Assembly: GCA_030839105.1 (NCBI GenBank) | Contig: JAUZEI010000392.1 | Span: 1 to 7,842 of the forward strand | Source: Actinomycetota bacterium | GTDB taxonomy: Bacteria > Actinomycetota > Acidimicrobiia > IMCC26256 > PALSA-610 | Direction of reading: 5' to 3' | Length of the DNA stretch: 7,842 nucleotides | Shown here: positions 4,992 to 7,842 of the stretch, one piece after another | How the letters are laid out: each line of letters begins with the position of its first letter | How positions within the stretch are numbered: position 1 is the first letter of the stretch | Made by a program: the position numbers and the translations under genes | The notes under the pieces: model-generated | The model's database searches: none | Seen by the model: the letters and a program-made list of their open reading frames with translations, nothing else | Told to the model about the DNA's origin: nothing

Positions 4992-6467
4992 TCAGTGCGG
5001 CGGGGGTTGGGACTGGAGGCGTTCGACGATGAGCGTGCGTTGGACCTGGCCGGTCGCGGCGGTGCGGGGCAGGGACTCGACCACCGCGACGCGGCGGGGG
5101 TGCTTGAACGGTGAGAGTTGGCCGGTGCAGAACGCCCGGAGCGCGTCGAGGTCCGGTGGGTTCTCGCCCTTCCGAACGACGATCACCGCGGCCACGACCT
5201 CTCCCCACTGCACATCCGGCACGCCGACAACCGCGACTTCGGCGATGGCCGGGTGCGCTCCCAACACCTGCTCGACCTCGGGCGGCCCGACGGATTCACC
5301 ACCGGTGCGGATGACGTCGCGCGCCCGCCCCACGATCGCCAGGTAGCCCTCGTCGTCGAAGGCTCCGAGATCGCCGGTGTGGTACCAGCCGTCGCGCAAG
5401 GCCTCGGCGGTCGCGGCGTCGTCGTCGAAGTAGCCGTCCATCAAGAACGCGCTGCGCATCACGACCTCTCCGCTCTCGTCGAGCTGGACTTCGACGCCCG
5501 GCTGCGCGACACCGACACTGCCCGGTTTGCGGAACAGGTCGCCGTCGCCGAGTTGCACGCCGGGACCGGCTTCGGTCGATCCGTAGAAGACGCGGGTGCG
5601 GGTGTGGGGGAGCGCGTCCTTGATCGCGCGGAGCAACTCGGGGGGTGTTGCGGACGTGCCGGTGTCGGCCTCCTCGAGCGCGGAGAGATCGAAGCCCTCG
5701 ACGCCGTGCTCGAGGATGCGCGACCAGACGGCCGGGATGCAATACAGACGCGAGGCGCGATGCCGCTCGGTCGTGCGCAACAACGTCTCCGCGTCCGGAA
5801 CGCGCACGAAGTGCACGGCTCGCCGCCCTTGCCACGCACCCATGGCGATGGTCCAACCCGCCATGTGGAAGAGCGGGAACATGCAGACCGTCCCCGCGCC
5901 ACCGGGGGTGGTGGTGGCGCCCACGTACGTCCGGAGCCAGTTGGCGCGGTGCGAGAGCACGACTCCTTTCGGGCGGCCGGTGCTCCCGCTCGTGAAGAAG
6001 ATGACGTGCGGGTCGCGCTCGTCGAGCTCCGACACGTCGGGCGCGCTCGCGCTTTCGTCGCCGATCGGCACCTCGGGCGAGAACGGCACCTCGACCCGGG
6101 CGGCGAGCTCGCCGGCCGCATCGAGGTGCGACGGCGCGCAGAGCAGCAATCGCGGCCGTGCGTACGCGGCGACCGGTGCGACCTCGTCGACCGATGCCCG
6201 GGCGTTCAGCGGTGCGAACACCGCACCGATCTTCGACAGCGCTGCGAATACGGCGACGGCGTCGAGGGTCGTGTCGCCCCACCACAGCACGCGGTCGCCG
6301 CGTCCCACCCACAGGCCGCGGAGTCCGTTGGCGATGCGATCCGCGCGGTCATCGATCTCGGCGAAGGTCAGGGCCTCGTCGTCGAGTGTCGCGGCGACAG
6401 AATCGGGCGCGACCCGAGCCGCATTCGCGAGCATCTCGGCGATGTGGAGCACGCCGCAATATCGCAT
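4992..6467 (-). CDS. AMP-forming acyl-CoA ligase (ANL superfamily), with atypical C-terminal motif
   Basis: This 491-aa protein has the ANL adenylation fold that activates a carboxylic acid with ATP to acyl-AMP and then transfers it to CoA. Motifs are in order: TSGSTGRPKG (159-168, phosphate loop), PLFHMAGW (198-205), YGSTEAG (295-301), WYHTGDL (361-367) and GRARDVIRTGGES (380-392, hinge). The last motif normally carries a catalytic lysine in a G-K-x-x-R context, but here it reads TGQVQR (472-477), with Gln474 at that place. ATG at 6467 is used; GTG at 6452 is a possible alternative, and neither has a Shine-Dalgarno sequence. The gene is divergent from the Fur-family regulator across 53 bp, and 82 bp upstream of the TetR-led operon in the same direction. 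Fatty or aromatic acid substrates are both possible. Confidence 0.9.
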   Translation of the reverse strand: MRYCGVLHIAEMLANAARVAPDSVAATLDDEALTFAEIDDRADRIANGLRGLWVGRGDRVLWWGDTTLDAVAVFAALSKIGAVFAPLNARASVDEVAPVAAYARPRLLLCAPSHLDAAGELAARVEVPFSPEVPIGDESASAPDVSELDERDPHVIFFTSGSTGRPKGVVLSHRANWLRTYVGATTTPGGAGTVCMFPLFHMAGWTIAMGAWQGRRAVHFVRVPDAETLLRTTERHRASRLYCIPAVWSRILEHGVEGFDLSALEEADTGTSATPPELLRAIKDALPHTRTRVFYGSTEAGPGVQLGDGDLFRKPGSVGVAQPGVEVQLDESGEVVMRSAFLMDGYFDDDAATAEALRDGWYHTGDLGAFDDEGYLAIVGRARDVIRTGGESVGPPEVEQVLGAHPAIAEVAVVGVPDVQWGEVVAAVIVVRKGENPPDLDALRAFCTGQLSPFKHPRRVAVVESLPRTAATGQVQRTLIVERLQSQPPPH

Positions 6468-6520
6468 GCGCCCGGACCGAGTTGCTTGTTGACAACTCTT
6501 GTTGTTAGTATGTCTGTGTC
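6468..6520. promoter_or_regulatory. Divergent promoter region between ligase and Fur-family regulator
   Basis: This AT-richer 53-bp gap must hold the start sites of both divergent genes. For the rightward gene the best elements are TTGCTT (6482-6487), an 18-nt spacer and TAGTAT (6506-6511), ending 9 nt before the ATG. No ribosome binding site precedes that ATG, consistent with a leaderless or near-leaderless message. I could not assign convincing elements for the ligase direction. Confidence 0.45.
6490..6507. promoter_or_regulatory. Inverted repeat in the divergent promoter (candidate Fur/PerR-type operator)
   Basis: TGACAAC-N4-GTTGTTA is an inverted repeat with 6 of 7 arm positions matching, and a perfect core ACAAC-TCTT-GTTGT at 6492-6505. 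It fills the space between the putative -35 and -10 of the Fur-family gene, so binding would block transcription. An AT-leaning 18-bp palindrome in front of a Fur/PerR gene is a typical autoregulatory site, though the exact consensus for this regulator is unknown. Confidence 0.5.
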
Positions 6521-6946
6521 ATGAAGGGAACCGAAGCGCTCACCACGATCTTCCGGGAACAGGGTTTGCGAGTCACGCCCCAACGCCAGGCGATCTTCCG
6601 TCTGCTGGAAGGCGACGTCTCGCATCCGACCGTCGAATCGCTGTTCGATCGGGCCCGGGCCGACATGCCCACGATCTCATTGAAGACCGTGTACCAGACC
6701 GTTCATGATCTCGAAGCGCTCGGTGAGGTGCGCGTACTCGACCTGGGTACGGGGAGCGTGCGTGTCGACCCGAACGTCGAAGACGAGCACCACCATCTTC
6801 TCTGCACCACGTGCGGGCGCGTGCGTGACCTACCGGTGGAGTTCGACGGCTTGATCGTCCCCATCCGCTATCGCCGCGATTTCACCATCGACGACGTCCA
6901 GGTGATCTTCCGCGGCCATTGTGAACACTGTTTTGATCGAACCTGA
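6521..6946 (+). CDS. Fur-family metalloregulator, PerR-like peroxide sensor
   Basis: This 141-aa protein has the Fur fold: a winged helix (about 1-75; HTH around PTISLKTVYQTVHDLEALG) and a dimerisation domain. Two CxxC pairs, C95/C98 and C134/C137, should form the structural zinc site. The regulatory ligands of Bacillus PerR have counterparts: H35, D83, H90, H92 and D103. D103 aligns with PerR Asp104, the residue reported to favour peroxide sensing where Fur has Glu, so a PerR-type sensor that de-represses on Fe-catalysed His oxidation is favoured over an iron-uptake Fur. D83 is one residue further from the His cluster than in PerR, so its assignment is less sure. ATG at 6521 has no ribosome binding site. 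Rubrerythrin follows after 17 nt, supporting an oxidative-stress role and shared transcription. Confidence 0.9.
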   Translation: MKGTEALTTIFREQGLRVTPQRQAIFRLLEGDVSHPTVESLFDRARADMPTISLKTVYQTVHDLEALGEVRVLDLGTGSVRVDPNVEDEHHHLLCTTCGRVRDLPVEFDGLIVPIRYRRDFTIDDVQVIFRGHCEHCFDRT

Positions 6947-6950
6947 CTAC

Positions 6951-6957
6951 GAAGGAG
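6951..6957 (+). promoter_or_regulatory. Ribosome binding site of the rubrerythrin gene
   Basis: GAAGGAG lies 6 nt before the ATG, 4 nt after the regulator's stop codon, and is the strongest Shine-Dalgarno sequence in the right half of the window. It contrasts with the absent site of the co-transcribed regulator, so the diiron protein is probably made in greater amounts. Confidence 0.75.
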
Positions 6958-6963
6958 CACACG

Positions 6964-7383
6964 ATGTCCGACCTCAAAGGAAGCAAGACGCACGACAATC
7001 TGAAGGAGGCGTTCGCGGGCGAGAGCCAGGCGAACCGTCGGTACCTCTACTTCGCGCAGAAGGCCGACGTCGAGGGTTACCCCGACGTGGCCGCGCTGTT
7101 CCGCTCGGTTGCCGAAGGTGAGACCGGCCACGCGTTCGGTCACTTCGACTTCCTGGCCGAGGTTGGCGACCCCGTCACCGGGACTGCCGTCGGTGCCACC
7201 ACCGACAACCTGACCTCCGCGATCACGGGCGAGACCTACGAGTACAGCGAGATGTACCCGGGCTTCGCGCGTACCGCACGGGACGAGGGCTTCGAGGAGA
7301 TCGCGGAGTGGCTCGAGACGCTCGCCCGCGCCGAGAAGAGCCACGCCGGCCGCTTCCAGCAGGGTCTCGAGAACGTCTCCTGA
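6964..7383 (+). CDS. Rubrerythrin-like diiron protein (no rubredoxin domain)
   Basis: This 139-aa protein is a ferritin-like four-helix diiron domain of the rubrerythrin family, cytoplasmic, whose best-known role is reducing hydrogen peroxide to water. All seven expected ligand-type residues can be placed: E20, E53 and H56 (EGETGH), E93, E96, E124 and H127 (EKSH). The C-terminal rubredoxin domain of classical rubrerythrin is absent: the protein stops after the diiron bundle and has no cysteines at all. Electrons must come from a separate partner such as a rubredoxin or another redox protein, none of which is seen here. It lies 17 nt after the PerR-like regulator, so it is a likely member of its regulon, and its transcript ends at the terminator 7447-7480. 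A DUF3501 gene follows. Confidence 0.93.
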   Translation: MSDLKGSKTHDNLKEAFAGESQANRRYLYFAQKADVEGYPDVAALFRSVAEGETGHAFGHFDFLAEVGDPVTGTAVGATTDNLTSAITGETYEYSEMYPGFARTARDEGFEEIAEWLETLARAEKSHAGRFQQGLENVS

Positions 7384-7446
7384 CCTAGGTCTTCGAGCAG
7401 TTCCGACCGAGCCCCCGGTTTCGGCGCAAGCTGATTGAGCGAGTGT

Positions 7447-7480
7447 GGCCCTGGGGGAAGTCCCCGGGGCTTCTCTCGTC
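7447..7480 (+). terminator. Intrinsic terminator after rubrerythrin
   Basis: GCCCTGGGG and CCCCGGGGC pair as a 9-bp stem with one G-U pair around a GAAGT loop, and are followed by TTCTCTCGTC, a pyrimidine-rich, partly T-rich tail. It is 64 nt after the rubrerythrin stop and ends the regulator-rubrerythrin transcript, before the next gene. The rest of 7384-7530 shows no other feature. Confidence 0.75.
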
Positions 7481-7519
7481 AATCCCGGAGTCGGTTCGTG
7501 AGCACGCGTACGCGGACTC

Positions 7520-7525
7520 GAGGAG
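7520..7525 (+). promoter_or_regulatory. Ribosome binding site of the DUF3501 gene
   Basis: GAGGAG lies 5 nt before the ATG at 7531 and fixes this start. A promoter was not recognised in the 50 bp between the terminator and this site. Confidence 0.7.
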
Positions 7526-7530
7526 CAATT

Positions 7531-7842
7531 ATGAAGAAGCTGACCGTGGACGACATCGTCGACATGCGCGCGTACGAACGCGAACGCGATGTGCTCCGGC
7601 GGACGATCATCGATCTCAAACGGGTACGGCGCGTCGCGCTCGGTCCGATCCTGACGATGGTGTTCGAGAACACCGTGACGATGCGGTGGCAGGTCCAGGA
7701 GATGGCGCGCGCCGAGCGCATGCTGCGCGACGAGCAGATCGCACACGAGGTCGAAACGTACAACCAGCTCATCCCGGACGAGAACGAGCTGTCGGCAACG
7801 CTGATGATCGAGCTGACGTCGGAGCCGGCCCTGAGGGAATGG
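7531..7842 (+). CDS. DUF3501 family protein, N-terminal part
   Basis: The first 104 codons are intact and run off the window end. The sequence begins MKKLTVDDIVDMRAYERERD and continues with KRVRRVALGPILTMVFENTVTMRWQVQEMARAER and ELSATLMIELTSEPALREW. This is the pattern I know from DUF3501, proteins of roughly 190-200 aa without an assigned function, so about half is missing. No transmembrane segment or cysteine is seen in this part. Family members are often found near rubrerythrin genes and (Fe-S)-binding oxidoreductases, which matches the neighbour here and supports a role in the same redox or stress process. A terminator separates it from rubrerythrin, so it may be transcribed independently or by readthrough. 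The family call is from remembered motif similarity, without a search. Confidence 0.82.
   Translation, partial: MKKLTVDDIVDMRAYERERDVLRRTIIDLKRVRRVALGPILTMVFENTVTMRWQVQEMARAERMLRDEQIAHEVETYNQLIPDENELSATLMIELTSEPALREW

Noticed and set aside
6489..6494. TTGACA as the -35 element of the Fur-family gene
   Set aside because: A 16-18 nt spacer leads to no TAnnnT element, and TAGTAT would be only 11 nt away; TTGCTT at 6482 fits better.
5118..6524. 468-codon open frame on the plus strand opposite the acyl-CoA ligase
   Set aside because: It is antisense to a complete, motif-bearing ligase, is Arg/Gly/Ala/His-rich with no recognisable domain, and reflects GC-rich codon bias.
7398..7424. Small inverted repeats after rubrerythrin
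   Set aside because: Arms are only four bases (ACCG/CGGT, CCGA/TCGG), not stronger than chance in GC-rich DNA.
6868..7746. 292-codon minus-strand open frame opposite rubrerythrin
   Set aside because: It covers a well-supported gene, a terminator and the DUF3501 start, and shows no family motif.

Overview
The window looks like chromosomal DNA from a high-GC actinomycete. G and C dominate third codon positions, genes are packed with 4-11 nt overlaps, and several starts look leaderless. The gene families (acyl-CoA ligase, FadE-type dehydrogenase, TetR regulator, a rubredoxin-less rubrerythrin, DUF3501) are common in environmental Actinobacteria, including Acidimicrobiia-like lineages. The taxon is an inference from style and gene content only.

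Layout. Bases 1-114 (+) are the last 37 codons of an oligopeptide/dipeptide-type ABC transporter ATPase. It converges on the block that follows, with a GC-rich hairpin between the two stop codons. Bases 151-4909 (-) form one tight block, transcribed right to left: a TetR-family regulator; the gamma, ferredoxin (delta), alpha and beta subunits of a four-subunit 2-oxoacid:ferredoxin oxidoreductase; and an acyl-CoA dehydrogenase. The first five genes overlap by 11, 8, 4 and 4 nt, so translational coupling is likely. The 70 bp gap before the dehydrogenase holds a 30-bp tandem repeat that copies the end of the beta gene and creates two five-codon mini-ORFs. A palindrome spans the regulator's GTG start and is a candidate autoregulatory operator. 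Bases 4992-6467 (-) encode an AMP-forming acyl-CoA ligase whose expected C-terminal catalytic lysine is glutamine; a hairpin just past its stop may separate it from the TetR operon.

Bases 6468-6520 are a short divergent promoter region with an inverted repeat that suits a Fur/PerR-type operator. Bases 6521-7383 (+) encode a PerR-like Fur-family regulator and, 17 nt downstream, a rubrerythrin-like diiron protein. A good intrinsic terminator follows at 7447-7480. Bases 7531-7842 (+) are the first 104 codons of a DUF3501 protein that runs off the window.

How it fits together. The left block reads as a TetR-controlled catabolic module: a ligase may activate a carboxylic acid to its CoA thioester, a dehydrogenase may introduce a 2,3-double bond, and the oxidoreductase converts a 2-oxo acid plus CoA to acyl-CoA plus CO2 and reduced ferredoxin. 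The substrate cannot be read from sequence; branched-chain 2-oxo acids are the best guess for the oxidoreductase. The right block reads as a peroxide- or iron-responsive defence unit (PerR-like sensor, diiron peroxidase candidate, DUF3501 partner). I see no tRNA, rRNA, CRISPR array or insertion sequence, and no gene-free stretch above 300 bp.
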